Assembly (NCBI GenBank): GCA_016718315.1
Contig: JADKDV010000005.1
Coordinates: forward strand, 558,001-622,000
Direction of reading: 5' to 3'
From: Candidatus Obscuribacter sp.
GTDB lineage: Bacteria > Cyanobacteriota > Vampirovibrionia > Obscuribacterales > Obscuribacteraceae
Length of the DNA stretch: 64,000 nucleotides
Under the pieces are notes generated by a model. It saw nothing but the letters and a program-made list of their open reading frames with translations. It searched no databases and was not told the origin of the DNA. A program made the translations under genes and the position numbers. Positions 33,725 to 42,268 of the stretch are shown piece after piece. The first letter of the stretch is position 1; every line of letters begins with the position of its first letter.

Positions 33725-34597
33725 ATGACTGACCCTAAAGACAAGGGTGATGCAAGCTCTGAGCAGTCGGGGGGCGAAAGCCACTCGGCAGATAAGTCCG
33801 CAGCAGATAAATCCGCAGCAGATAAGTCTGCGGCAAATAAGCCCTCAGCTGATAACCCCTCTGCAGACAAACCGGTCGATGACTGGATGGAGTTTGCTCG
33901 CAAAGAAGGCTTTGACTTTGTCCCCGAGAAAAAACGCGAGGAAGGTCCAAAGCTAGTTTATAGACGCGAAGTACTACTGGCTCAGTTTTGGTCGCGGGCG
34001 CTGCTTGGCGTGATTTTGTTTATTGCTTTTATCGCCGGTGCCTGGGTGGCCGGCACAGCACTACACGACCCTGATACTTGCTGGCTCTTGGCTCTGGGTC
34101 GAGATATCTATAATCACGGCGCGATACCGAGGACAGATCCCTTTAGTTATACATTTGCTGGCGAAGAAGCTCTCGGCAAAAAATTTGTCCTTTATCAGTG
34201 GCTCTCAGAGCTAGTCTTTTATTTGGCTACATTGCCTGGTGGCTTAGTTACATTACTCATGCTGGCTGGAGTCTGTATCGTCACAGCCTTTTTGTCATTG
34301 CCTTTGAGTGTTGCTGTAAGACGTGAGTCGCCCTTTATGCCTGCTTTTGCAGCGGTGCTGTTAGGCATGCTCAGTGCTTCATTTCACACTCTAGTGCGAC
34401 CAGAAATTTTTTCGTTTGTGTTTTTGTCGGTGTATTTGCAGGTCATCCACCATGTCCGGGCTTGCTTTGTTTCTGGTGATAAGACGCTCTTCCCTGTGGT
34501 GCTGGTGTTGGCACCAGTAATGGTGCTATGGCCAATATGCATACTGGCTTTATTACTGGCGCCAGTGTGTTGCTTGCTTGTTTGCTTGGCTCGGTGA
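33725..34597 (+). CDS. GT-C-like membrane protein, N-terminal part (frameshifted)
   Basis: The ATG at 33725 has GAGGGG 7 bases upstream. Residues 1-75 are a hydrophilic N-terminus with a pentapeptide repeat (see 33785-33871). Then membrane helices follow, with the luminal-loop motif seen in GT-C-type proteins: DPDTCWLLALGRDIYNHG, PRTDPFSYTFAGEE, LYQWLSELVFYL. The reading frame is lost near 34530: this frame ends WPICILALLLAP at 34597, while the correct continuation is in the ORF starting at 34528. Restoring one G (TGGGCC) gives LWANMHTGF, the conserved W-A-N-x-H-x-G-F motif of this family. So one lost base explains the break. Confidence 0.8.
   Translation: MTDPKDKGDASSEQSGGESHSADKSAADKSAADKSAANKPSADNPSADKPVDDWMEFARKEGFDFVPEKKREEGPKLVYRREVLLAQFWSRALLGVILFIAFIAGAWVAGTALHDPDTCWLLALGRDIYNHGAIPRTDPFSYTFAGEEALGKKFVLYQWLSELVFYLATLPGGLVTLLMLAGVCIVTAFLSLPLSVAVRRESPFMPAFAAVLLGMLSASFHTLVRPEIFSFVFLSVYLQVIHHVRACFVSGDKTLFPVVLVLAPVMVLWPICILALLLAPVCCLLVCLAR
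33785..33871 (+). repeat. 15-base in-frame repeat coding an Ala/Ser/Asp/Lys pentapeptide
   Basis: About six units near the pattern TCCGCAGCAGATAAG encode SAADK-like pentapeptides (SADK, SAADK, SAADK, SAANK, PSADN, PSADK). Such short tandem repeats can change length by slippage. They form a charged linker before the first membrane helix. Confidence 0.7.
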
Positions 34598-35685
34598 TTG
34601 CGCTGGCGTTTTTAAAAAGGCTGGCTTTGCCTCTCGTTACCAGTCTGGGTGTAGCGTTTTTTGGTATAGCTGTTGCCAGTTTGATTAATCCCTACGGCAT
34701 TGGGCTCTGGCAGTACATACCCAGTTTGTTTTTTTGTAAGACCAACAAAATCATCGTAGAGTTGGCTCCGCTCGATCCCACAAAAGTAGTCTATGCGCCA
34801 TTTTTGCTGCTCATTGCCTTTTGGCTTTTGACCTATATCAAAGCCTTTATCTATATGGGCAAAGTCAAAAGTGGTGCCGAGCCTGTGCGCAGTGCTATCG
34901 CCTCTAGCGATCTCGGCTATAAGCTGATTATGGCTGAGCTGGTTATGTCGGCTCTGGTTGGTAGTATCGGGATTTACAATGCCTTTAGAGCCAGTCGGCT
35001 GATCTCTTTTATAGCACTGATGCTGGTGGCAGAGATCTCGGCTTTGCTTGGTCTCAAACGACTGGTATCGGGCAGTCTGGATGCCGAGTTTGCTGAGGTC
35101 GTTGAGCATGCTAAGGGGCTACCTGTGGTGGATAGCGATCGCGTTACCAGTGTCTCAAAGAGAGGCTTCTGGTGGCATTTTGACCACCATATCCTGGATC
35201 TGTGGAAGACTGGGGGTGCTGGCGAGCTGGCGATTGTTTGTTCTTGTGCTATTGCCGGTGTGGCTTTAATTAGTAACCGGGTGACCAAGCCTGAGTTGCC
35301 CACTAGCAGTGTCGCTTTTACTGTGCCTAATGCTGCGCTGGATTATATCGCTAGCTCTGGTAAAGAGCTTGGTGGACGGATGTTTAATGATCCTCAGTAC
35401 GGCGACGTGATGATCTGGCGCAAGCCTGGTGAGCCCAAGGTCTTTATTGATACTAGATTTGATATGTATGGTGATCGCCTGGTGTTTGACTATCTGGCGA
35501 TTAATGAGGCCCATCCTGATTATGCTGAGCAATTGGATAAATACAAAATCGACTGGGTCTTTGTCCGTGCTAATGCTCCTATCGCGCTTAAGCTTAAGCA
35601 ATCCAGCCAATGGCAAAAGCTCCTTGAGGAGCAGGAAGCCGTGATTTTTAAACGAACAACTGCCTTGCCTGGCTCAAATCAATAG
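34528..35685 (+). CDS. GT-C-like membrane protein, C-terminal part (frameshifted)
   Basis: Continuation of the gene starting at 33725, in another frame after the break near 34530. It begins with ANMHTGFITGASVLLACL and has about five more membrane helices, then a soluble C-terminal domain (FTVPNAALDYIASSGKELGG, YGDVMIWRKPGEPKVFIDTR, and DWVFVRANAPIALKLKQS). The overall plan fits a membrane-embedded glycosyl- or oligosaccharyl-transferase-like protein, but no donor or acceptor can be named. The whole protein would be about 653 residues. Other homologues without a break would decide whether it is a pseudogene. Confidence 0.78.
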   Translation: MANMHTGFITGASVLLACLLGSVIALAFLKRLALPLVTSLGVAFFGIAVASLINPYGIGLWQYIPSLFFCKTNKIIVELAPLDPTKVVYAPFLLLIAFWLLTYIKAFIYMGKVKSGAEPVRSAIASSDLGYKLIMAELVMSALVGSIGIYNAFRASRLISFIALMLVAEISALLGLKRLVSGSLDAEFAEVVEHAKGLPVVDSDRVTSVSKRGFWWHFDHHILDLWKTGGAGELAIVCSCAIAGVALISNRVTKPELPTSSVAFTVPNAALDYIASSGKELGGRMFNDPQYGDVMIWRKPGEPKVFIDTRFDMYGDRLVFDYLAINEAHPDYAEQLDKYKIDWVFVRANAPIALKLKQSSQWQKLLEEQEAVIFKRTTALPGSNQ

Positions 35686-35720
35686 ATCAATACACAAAAT
35701 TTTTACAACTCTAGAGTTAT

Positions 35721-35745
35721 ATTTGGATTTTCTTTTGATCCAAAT
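35721..35745 (+). promoter_or_regulatory. Inverted repeat just before the kinase-LRR start codon
   Basis: ATTTGGAT (35721-35728) and ATCCAAAT (35738-35745) form a perfect 8-bp inverted repeat with a 9-base loop, ending 6 bases before the ATG at 35752. The region has no clear Shine-Dalgarno sequence. It may be an operator, or a hairpin that affects translation. Confidence 0.4.
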
Positions 35746-35751
35746 TACTAG

Positions 35752-37791
35752 ATGAGTCTACCCAAGGCACCTCTGCGCTCCAGGCAGTCGGTATTGTCCC
35801 CAGGACAGATACTGGCTGGCTCTTATCAGGTCATCTCTGAGATTGACCAGGGTGGCATGGGCGTGGTCTATGAGGTGTTGCATCAAGGGCTGGGGCGCAG
35901 GCAGGCGCTCAAAGTAATCCAGCTAACACATCTCAGCCGCAAGATGATCTCGCGCTTTTTAAATGAGGCGCGCACACTAGCTCGTTTTAGCCATCCCAAT
36001 ATTGTGCGAGTCTACGATATAGGCGTAGCTCAAAATAGTATTGGTTATTTTGCTATGGAGTTATTGCACGGCGTCACACTGGAGGCGCATTTAAACTCTC
36101 ATGGTGCGCTAGATGAGGATGAGGCACTCAGGCTTTTTGGTCAGCTCCTGGATGCGCTTTTTTATGCTCATGCCCGGGGGGTAGTACACCGCGACATCAA
36201 GCCGGCCAATATCATGCTGGTCAGAGATGATGGTGGCCGGCTTACGGTAAAAGTCTTTGACTTTGGCGTGGCGCGTTACTTTGATGATCTGGGAGATAGT
36301 ATTGCTGTCACCACCACCGGTGACGTTGTCGGCAGCCCCAGTCATATGAGCCCGGAGCAGGCGCTGGGTAAGCGTGTCGATTTGCGTACAGATATATACT
36401 CGGCTGGTTGTGTGCTATTTGAGATGTTGACTGGCGAGCAATTATTTAGAGGGGACAATGCCCTTTTGACAATTGGTAAGCATATAGGCGAGGACCCACT
36501 GGCCAGGCTCAATCTGGAGTTTGATGATAAGCCTGAGTTGGTCAGCTTTTTGCTGCTCTGTCTGGCTAAGTCTCCGGAAGATCGGTTTGCTGACGTCCAC
36601 GAAGCAAGACTGGCGCTCGGCACCCTGGTTAGCCGTAAAGTCGAGCAACAAAATCGCCACTATCTGGCTGTCCTTAAAGAGCGTGCCTCTCGCATGCGTA
36701 CTTTGCCACAGCCGGCTATTTTGCTAATGTTTTTTGTGGCGCTCTGTATGGTCAGTTTTTCGGTTATATGGCTTGCTATTGATATGCCTTTGCGTCGTTT
36801 AGATAAGCCAAGGCAATTACCATCACTGCCCGCGCCTGAGACACTGGCAATAGGCTACGGTATGCCACTCAGTCAAAGCGAAATAACAAGTAATGATTTG
36901 CGCCTCAAGCAATTTGCTGCTTATGCTAGTGTCGACGCCAAATTTAGCACAATAGAACAGGCTGGCGAAAAGCAGTTTAGGGGCTTTAGATTTTTGCCGA
37001 ATGTGCCGCTGGGTGCTCTCAAGCTCCCTGATGAGACTGTCCAGGCAGTGGGGCAGGTCACCGTGCCAGCCAATTTGTCAGTTGTACTCAGTGCCGGTAG
37101 CGGTGTTGCTGTCTATCCACAAATCTTGCGCCGGTTTAGAGATGACGATCTCCGTGGCTTGCACTTTGCCAATAATCATGAGGTGCGCTCGGAGGCTTTT
37201 AAGTACGCCACTCATCTCAAGCGTCTCGAAAACATCAACGTACGCAATAGTTTTGTCGACAATGAAATCTTTGACTACCTCAATCAGATGCCCGCTGTCA
37301 GAAGCGTCGATTTTACTGCTACAAATGTCGATGGACATGGGCTTGTGCGCTGGAAGTATTTAAAAAATGCCAAAAACTTGCGCATCGGGTTTATTAACGA
37401 TGTGGCACCAGTATTGGGACAGTTGCAAGGCTGCCGTGACCTCGAACTACTCAATATCGATGGGACTTGTATCAAAGCTGCTGACATTGCCAAAATAGCC
37501 AAACTAAAGAAGCTGTACGCCCTGACCGTGACTTGCGACAAAATCAAGCCTCGCGATTTGCTAGTCCTCAAAGAGCTAAAGAATCTGCACAGGCTCACTC
37601 TCAATGGCCAGGATTTTGGTCCTGAATTTGTTGCGGTCCTGGAGCAGTTGAAGGCTCTAAGAAATCTCTCTATATCTGCTAAAGATTGGAGCGAGAGTGA
37701 TCGAGCCCGCTTATTTAAAAATAGTCCACAGTATTCCCTGGAGCTGGTCTCAAGATATAATTTTGAATACAGCTTCAAAGGTGATCCGTGA
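35752..37791 (+). CDS. Ser/Thr protein kinase with extracytoplasmic leucine-rich repeats
   Basis: 679 residues. Kinase domain at about 22-290: loop IDQGGMGVVYE, Lys54 (ALKVIQ), Asp148 in VVHRDIKPANI, VFDFGVAR (Asp170), and SPSHMSPEQA. A membrane helix lies at about 322-344 (ILLMFFVALCMVSFSVIWLA). The C-terminal half is outside the membrane: a linker, then LRR-type repeats at about 460-660 (LRGLHFANNHEVRSEAFKYA, LENINVRNSFVDNEIF, VRSVDFTATNVDGHGL, LELLNIDGTCIKAADI). This is a receptor-like kinase plan. Its stop overlaps the GTG of the next gene (GTGA). The same LRR type is in the secreted protein at 6395. Confidence 0.93.
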   Translation: MSLPKAPLRSRQSVLSPGQILAGSYQVISEIDQGGMGVVYEVLHQGLGRRQALKVIQLTHLSRKMISRFLNEARTLARFSHPNIVRVYDIGVAQNSIGYFAMELLHGVTLEAHLNSHGALDEDEALRLFGQLLDALFYAHARGVVHRDIKPANIMLVRDDGGRLTVKVFDFGVARYFDDLGDSIAVTTTGDVVGSPSHMSPEQALGKRVDLRTDIYSAGCVLFEMLTGEQLFRGDNALLTIGKHIGEDPLARLNLEFDDKPELVSFLLLCLAKSPEDRFADVHEARLALGTLVSRKVEQQNRHYLAVLKERASRMRTLPQPAILLMFFVALCMVSFSVIWLAIDMPLRRLDKPRQLPSLPAPETLAIGYGMPLSQSEITSNDLRLKQFAAYASVDAKFSTIEQAGEKQFRGFRFLPNVPLGALKLPDETVQAVGQVTVPANLSVVLSAGSGVAVYPQILRRFRDDDLRGLHFANNHEVRSEAFKYATHLKRLENINVRNSFVDNEIFDYLNQMPAVRSVDFTATNVDGHGLVRWKYLKNAKNLRIGFINDVAPVLGQLQGCRDLELLNIDGTCIKAADIAKIAKLKKLYALTVTCDKIKPRDLLVLKELKNLHRLTLNGQDFGPEFVAVLEQLKALRNLSISAKDWSESDRARLFKNSPQYSLELVSRYNFEYSFKGDP

Positions 37792-38819
37792 CGACTAACA
37801 AGCAAATTCAAGACACTACTGTACTTGTGACCGGCTGTGCCGGGTTTTTGGGTCCCTGGGTATGTGAGCTTTTGCTTGAGCTTGGCTGCACCGTTATTGG
37901 TCTGGACCGCCTTTATAACGATGATTCGCGCATCCATCAAGTGCTCAAGGATCAGATGCAGGATCCTGATGGTCCCGACCGGCTCAAGCTGGTTAATGTC
38001 GACATCGAAGACTATGACAAGACCTACGGCGTAATCCGCGATCACAATGTGGGGGTGATTTTTCACCTGGCGGCTCAGGCTCTTGTGGGGGTTGCCAATC
38101 AAAATCCGGTACCAACTTTTACCTCCAATATCCAGGGCACCTGGCACATCATGGAAGCAGCGCGTCTTTTGCGTGATGCCGGTCAACAAATTGAGGCCAT
38201 TGTGGTGGCTTCTTCTGACAAAGCCTATGGTGATCAGGTCAATTTGCCCTATCTAGAGGATGCTCCCATGCAGGGGCGCTTCCCTTATGATGTCTCCAAG
38301 AGCTGTGCTGATTTGATTGCTCGCTCATACTTCCACTCATACAATTTGCCTGTGGCAATAACCCGTTGTGGCAATCTCTATGGCGGCGGAGACACCAACT
38401 ACAGCCGCATTGTGCCAGGCACGATTATCTCTGTCATCAAAGGCGAGCAGCCTGTGGTGCGCTCCGACGGCTCCCCGGTGCGGGATTATATCTATGTGCA
38501 AGACGCTGCTCGTGCCAATATCGCTATCGCCTCCCGCTTGATGCAGGACAAAGGTCTCAGTGGTGAAGCTTTTAACATCAGCAATGATGCCCCTGTGTCT
38601 GTGCTTGCCATGGTGGATGCCATTTTAAAATTGATGCAACGCCAGGATTTGAGCCCCATAATAGAAGGTCATGCCACAAGAGAAATCCAGGCGCAGTATC
38701 TCAGCTCCGAAAAAATCCGCTCAACCCTGGGCTGGGCGCCGGAATTTGAGCTAAGCGACGGTTTGAGTCGAGCGATTGCCTGGTATAGGGATAGAGTGGC
38801 TGTCGGACAGATGGCATAG
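37788..38819 (+). CDS. NAD-dependent sugar-nucleotide epimerase/4,6-dehydratase (extended SDR)
   Basis: 343 residues. The Rossmann motif VTGCAGFLGPWV is at the N-terminus, FHLAAQ follows, and the active-site region reads VVASSDKAYG then YDVSKS (catalytic Tyr and Lys). SSDKAYG and the ending are most like CDP-glucose or GDP-mannose 4,6-dehydratases (RfbG/Gmd type). The downstream GDTNYSRIVPG and RDYIYVQDAARA are family-typical. It starts at GTG 37788, overlapping the kinase stop by four bases, with AAGGTG before it, so both are translated together. Why a receptor kinase and a sugar-nucleotide enzyme are coupled is unclear. Confidence 0.88.
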   Translation: MTTNKQIQDTTVLVTGCAGFLGPWVCELLLELGCTVIGLDRLYNDDSRIHQVLKDQMQDPDGPDRLKLVNVDIEDYDKTYGVIRDHNVGVIFHLAAQALVGVANQNPVPTFTSNIQGTWHIMEAARLLRDAGQQIEAIVVASSDKAYGDQVNLPYLEDAPMQGRFPYDVSKSCADLIARSYFHSYNLPVAITRCGNLYGGGDTNYSRIVPGTIISVIKGEQPVVRSDGSPVRDYIYVQDAARANIAIASRLMQDKGLSGEAFNISNDAPVSVLAMVDAILKLMQRQDLSPIIEGHATREIQAQYLSSEKIRSTLGWAPEFELSDGLSRAIAWYRDRVAVGQMA

Positions 38820-38897
38820 AGATGGTTGGCTTTAGGCTGTAAAATTGTTTTTGGCTTAAAGCTACTGGCAGATACCTAGCAGTTGATGGTGGATTTT

Positions 38898-39527
38898 ATG
38901 GCAAATAGCAGTGCCGAAAAACTAGATGGCGATAATCGTGCAAAGGTCAAACCAGATAATGCAGATGCCTTAATCCATCAGTTGGATCGCCCTGCCCCTG
39001 GTGTAAATGCCGGCGGTAATGGTCCGGGCTTGCCCGAGGCGGTTTTTAACAGACTGGTGCAGCGTATGGACCAGCGCCCCGATAACAGCAAGCTCAATAT
39101 GTCTGTACCGGAGTTGCAGGCAGTCAAGACAATCGAGCAGTCTATCCTCAAAGGTGATACTAAGAGGCTGGAGCAAGCTCTACAGGGCTTTGGCAAAAAG
39201 CCTGTGGACGCCGAGGACATTATGAATGCTGTTGTTAGCGACCTCGATGCAGTTGGTGTTCAAGCTAGTTGGGATTATTCGACTAAGGTCAAAGGTAAGC
39301 CCTACGACCCCAGTTATTATGAGCAGGGCAAAGAGGACGTGGGCAACTTTAGTGTTTATCGCAATAGCGGTGACAAAATTAGCTCAGTTACCTTTAATAC
39401 CGAGGGCAAAGTCACAGCTGTTGACAGTCGCTTGCAGGATGGCGCTCCCGCCCAGGGTGGCAGCGGCAAAGCTGATCCGGTGGCAACTCTGGCTGCTTTG
39501 AGAGCGCAATGGCAAAAAGGATGGTAA
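38898..39527 (+). CDS. Hypothetical protein
   Basis: About 209 residues with no signal peptide; GGTGG lies 5 bases before the ATG at 38898. The N-terminal 45 residues are polar and disordered (Asn/Asp/Lys/Pro-rich). A helical part follows (LPEAVFNRLVQRMDQR, LQAVKTIEQSILKGD), then a region with VQASWDYSTKVKGKPYDPSYYE and FSVYRNSGDKISSVTFNTEG. The family is not recognised. A small hairpin with a T run (39533-39550) separates it from the beta-lactamase gene. Confidence 0.6.
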   Translation: MANSSAEKLDGDNRAKVKPDNADALIHQLDRPAPGVNAGGNGPGLPEAVFNRLVQRMDQRPDNSKLNMSVPELQAVKTIEQSILKGDTKRLEQALQGFGKKPVDAEDIMNAVVSDLDAVGVQASWDYSTKVKGKPYDPSYYEQGKEDVGNFSVYRNSGDKISSVTFNTEGKVTAVDSRLQDGAPAQGGSGKADPVATLAALRAQWQKGW

Positions 39528-39550
39528 GGACGCTTTAGCGTTTCTTTTTT

Positions 39551-40399
39551 ATGGCAACCAAAAAGTATTTTGTTGATACGTTTGCAGTCCTTGTCACGAC
39601 TTTTAGTGTGGCTCTGGGCGCTGGGCTAGGTCCGACTTGCAATATGGCTTACGGTGGCGAGCAGCGATCTGATTTTGGCTCGCTCGATAACACACTTATG
39701 GAGCGGAGTTTTAAGGATTACAAGGCTGCCTTTGTTATTAAAGACCTCAAAAATGGCTCTTTTATGCGCTTTTCGCCGGAGCAATGTGCAGTCAGGCAAT
39801 CGCCCTGTTCGACTTTTAAGATATTCAATAGTTTGGTCGGACTCGATTGTGGTGTACTCAAAGACGAGAGGCAGGCTTTTGAATGGGACGGTAAGGACAG
39901 GGACATCGATAGCTGGAATCGTGACCATACCTTGCAAACTGCCATGTCTAACTCTGTGGTCTGGTACTACCAAAAGCTGGCATCGCTCGTTGGCGAGTCA
40001 CGTATGCGCAAGTACATAAAGAGTGTGCATTACGGTAACGAAGATATTACCGGTGGTATCACCAAATTTTGGCTCGAAAGCTCGCTTAAAATTAGTCCTG
40101 ACGAACAAGAGCAGTTTTTGGAGCGTCTGGTAGAAGATAAATTGCCTTTTGACAAGCGCTCGACTGCCATAGTACGTGGTCTTTTGCGCCTAGATATGAC
40201 CGATAGAGGTGTGCTCTATGGCAAAACTGGCACAGGGAGGGATGGTAAATTGGACCATCTTGGCTGGTTTGTTGGTTATGTAGTGCGACCCGATCGGACT
40301 TATGTATTTGCCACTCGCATCGAGGGCACTGATGGTGCTGGCGGCAAAAAAGCGCGCGAAATTACAATCAGGCTTTTGCAAGAGGCCGGCTTGCTATAA
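39551..40399 (+). CDS. Class D (OXA-type) beta-lactamase
   Basis: 282 residues with a signal-like N-terminus (hydrophobic to about residue 30). All class D motifs are present: the serine-lysine active site STFK (Ser87-Lys90), S-V-V (135-137), YGN (161-163), KTG (225-227), and the FWLESSLKIS segment with Trp174. The carboxylated-lysine residue of OXA enzymes would be Lys90. It hydrolyses beta-lactams in the periplasm. The ATG follows directly after a small hairpin and T run and lacks a clear ribosome-binding site. It lies among unrelated genes, with no mobile element nearby, so it looks intrinsic. Confidence 0.93.
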   Translation: MATKKYFVDTFAVLVTTFSVALGAGLGPTCNMAYGGEQRSDFGSLDNTLMERSFKDYKAAFVIKDLKNGSFMRFSPEQCAVRQSPCSTFKIFNSLVGLDCGVLKDERQAFEWDGKDRDIDSWNRDHTLQTAMSNSVVWYYQKLASLVGESRMRKYIKSVHYGNEDITGGITKFWLESSLKISPDEQEQFLERLVEDKLPFDKRSTAIVRGLLRLDMTDRGVLYGKTGTGRDGKLDHLGWFVGYVVRPDRTYVFATRIEGTDGAGGKKAREITIRLLQEAGLL

Positions 40400-40428
40400 T
40401 TTGGGTTGCTTAATTTGGAGGATTTATT

Positions 40429-40755
40429 GTGATCAAAAGACGCGCGCTTGTACTGGCCCTGTCACTTGTGGCTATGATCGGTCCGGCTGTGGTGGCAAAA
40501 AAATTGACTATTTATGATAGACAGGTGGCACTCAAAGCTCAGGTAGACAAAAAGCAAAAAGAAAACGAATTGACTCTCAAAGAAGCAGACAAATTGAGAG
40601 AGAAGCTAGAGGATATTAACGCCAAAAAAGAAAAGATGATCTCTAAAAATGGCGGACAATTGGCTTACAAGGACGAAGCCAAACTCGAAAAAATGCTCAA
40701 CTCAGTCAGTGTCGACATCACTAAAAAGAGTCTAGCTAAGCGTGTAGAAAAATAG
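40429..40755 (+). CDS. Small secreted coiled-coil protein
   Basis: 108 residues starting at GTG 40429, with GGAGG 7 bases upstream. A signal peptide (about 1-23, ending VVA) precedes a highly charged helix (DRQVALKAQVDKKQKENELT, ADKLREKLEDINAKKEK) that should form a coiled coil, like small periplasmic chaperones or lipoproteins of unknown role. There is no cysteine for a lipid anchor. It follows the beta-lactamase by 29 bases and may share its transcript. Confidence 0.7.
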   Translation: MIKRRALVLALSLVAMIGPAVVAKKLTIYDRQVALKAQVDKKQKENELTLKEADKLREKLEDINAKKEKMISKNGGQLAYKDEAKLEKMLNSVSVDITKKSLAKRVEK

Positions 40756-40774
40756 GATCTAAGTAGACACTTTG

Positions 40775-42244
40775 ATGAATGACCAGAAATATGGACTGGG
40801 CGAAACACCGTTTAGTGCTGAAGAACTAGATGAGATGATGAGCCTGGAGCTGGCCAAAAAAAGAGCCCGGGAAAAACAATTCAACGAAAACTTTGCGCGT
40901 CTTTTATCCGGTGACGGTGAAGACAATGCGGGACCTTACAAGTTGCGGTGTATTGTGGAGCATGACCACTGGTACATACCAGTTAAAAGTGATGGCTCCT
41001 GGGCCATACTCAATGCTCAAAAAGGCGAATACGAGCGTCTCATTGCTGGTGAAAACAAAGCTGATGGCAGGCGTACTGACCGCCAGGGTCGTGGTGGTCA
41101 GATGCTGCCTGTGTATGCCAGGGAGCCTGGTGCTGAGAGTGTCTGCAAAGTAATTGATGGTCTTAGCCTGGTGCGCAGTTTGCCCTCTAACATCAGTGCG
41201 CTCCTGATCCAGATAGAGCGATCAGATCCATTGCGTGAGCTGGGTAAAGAGTACTTTGATCAGTTAAAGAGTCTGGCAAGCGCTGTGGAGCTGGAGTCTA
41301 TGCTCGTCAGTGAGTCAGGCGTGGCTGCCGCTAAATTGCTAGAGAGAGACTTTGTTGCAGCAATGTATAGCGAGGGGCTGTGGCAAAGTGCTGGAGTCGC
41401 AACTCTCGGTACGCATAGTGACAGTCTCTATGTCAGAGACCCGGAAGTCACTATCAAATCTGAGCGAGCCAAAAAAATCTTTGAAGAGGTCCTAGAAGAC
41501 GAGAGCTTTTGCGGCATAGTGGTCAATCCGATGCATGAAATTGGAGCCAGTGCCAGTAATATCACCGGTGACATTACCGGTAACATTAAAGGACTGTATC
41601 TCTCCCCTAACTTTGTCCATCGCACTGTATGTGGTGGCGGTGGTCCTTTGCGTGTAGAGCGATATGTGGCGCGCAGCCGGGAAGAATTTGAGTTATTTTT
41701 GGAGCAGACAAACTTTCCTACTCCTTACCGGATTGTCGAGAGTAAAGACGCCCAGGGTAAGCCTACTATCCAGGCGGTGTCCTCACAGTCGCCAGTAAGT
41801 TGGAGTATCTTTGAATGTGATAGCGCCCAGGAAACTGACCAGGTAAAAACACCTTGCTTTGAGCTTGCACTGGCTCCTGGATCTGACCAGGAGATTGCCG
41901 CCGGCAAGAGTCATATATTGTGTCCCGCACTCATGGCTCAAAAGCTCTATGGACAGCTACCAGAGCGTCAGCGCAAACTCAATAAGTGGTGCCCAGGCAA
42001 GTCTTTTGGCCTCGGACGTAGCTTGAGCGAGGCGGACATTGCTGCTTCCAGGCTGAGGCTCAGACTGGCAAATGAAATACTTAAACTCATTCCAGCTCAA
42101 GGCGATGCCATTGTCAGGCAATCTGTATTGTCTGTCCAGGGCGCAAAATTCCTCGGCTGGGCTGGCTATGCTGGTAAGAAGAGCTGGATCGAAGAAGCCA
42201 GAGAGCAGGCAAAAAAGTATGACAAAAAATTTGTGCTTGGCTAG
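40775..42244 (+). CDS. Hypothetical protein with weak SseB-like features
   Basis: About 489 residues, no signal peptide. The N-terminus is charged (LDEMMSLELAKKRAREKQFN). Two stretches recall SseB-type domains: HDHWYIPVKSDGSWAILNA early on, and FCGIVVNPMHEIGAS in the middle, where SseB has a G-I-x-x-N-P motif. Between are helices. The C-terminal third has SWSIFECD and GKSHILCPALMAQKLYGQLP. No catalytic motif is seen. The SseB likeness is weak and may be misleading. The ATG at 40775 has no good ribosome-binding site. It ends near an unrelated reverse gene. Confidence 0.6.
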   Translation: MNDQKYGLGETPFSAEELDEMMSLELAKKRAREKQFNENFARLLSGDGEDNAGPYKLRCIVEHDHWYIPVKSDGSWAILNAQKGEYERLIAGENKADGRRTDRQGRGGQMLPVYAREPGAESVCKVIDGLSLVRSLPSNISALLIQIERSDPLRELGKEYFDQLKSLASAVELESMLVSESGVAAAKLLERDFVAAMYSEGLWQSAGVATLGTHSDSLYVRDPEVTIKSERAKKIFEEVLEDESFCGIVVNPMHEIGASASNITGDITGNIKGLYLSPNFVHRTVCGGGGPLRVERYVARSREEFELFLEQTNFPTPYRIVESKDAQGKPTIQAVSSQSPVSWSIFECDSAQETDQVKTPCFELALAPGSDQEIAAGKSHILCPALMAQKLYGQLPERQRKLNKWCPGKSFGLGRSLSEADIAASRLRLRLANEILKLIPAQGDAIVRQSVLSVQGAKFLGWAGYAGKKSWIEEAREQAKKYDKKFVLG

Positions 42245-42268
42245 TTTGTGCTTGGCTAGAATGCTTGG

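Noticed and set aside
33785..33871. A CRISPR-like repeat array
   Set aside because: The units are contiguous 15-base in-frame coding repeats without spacers, so they are a peptide repeat in a linker.
37284..38189. A 301-codon reverse ORF across the kinase-LRR and SDR genes
   Set aside because: It lies antisense to two strongly supported genes, spans their junction, and shows no domain-like pattern.
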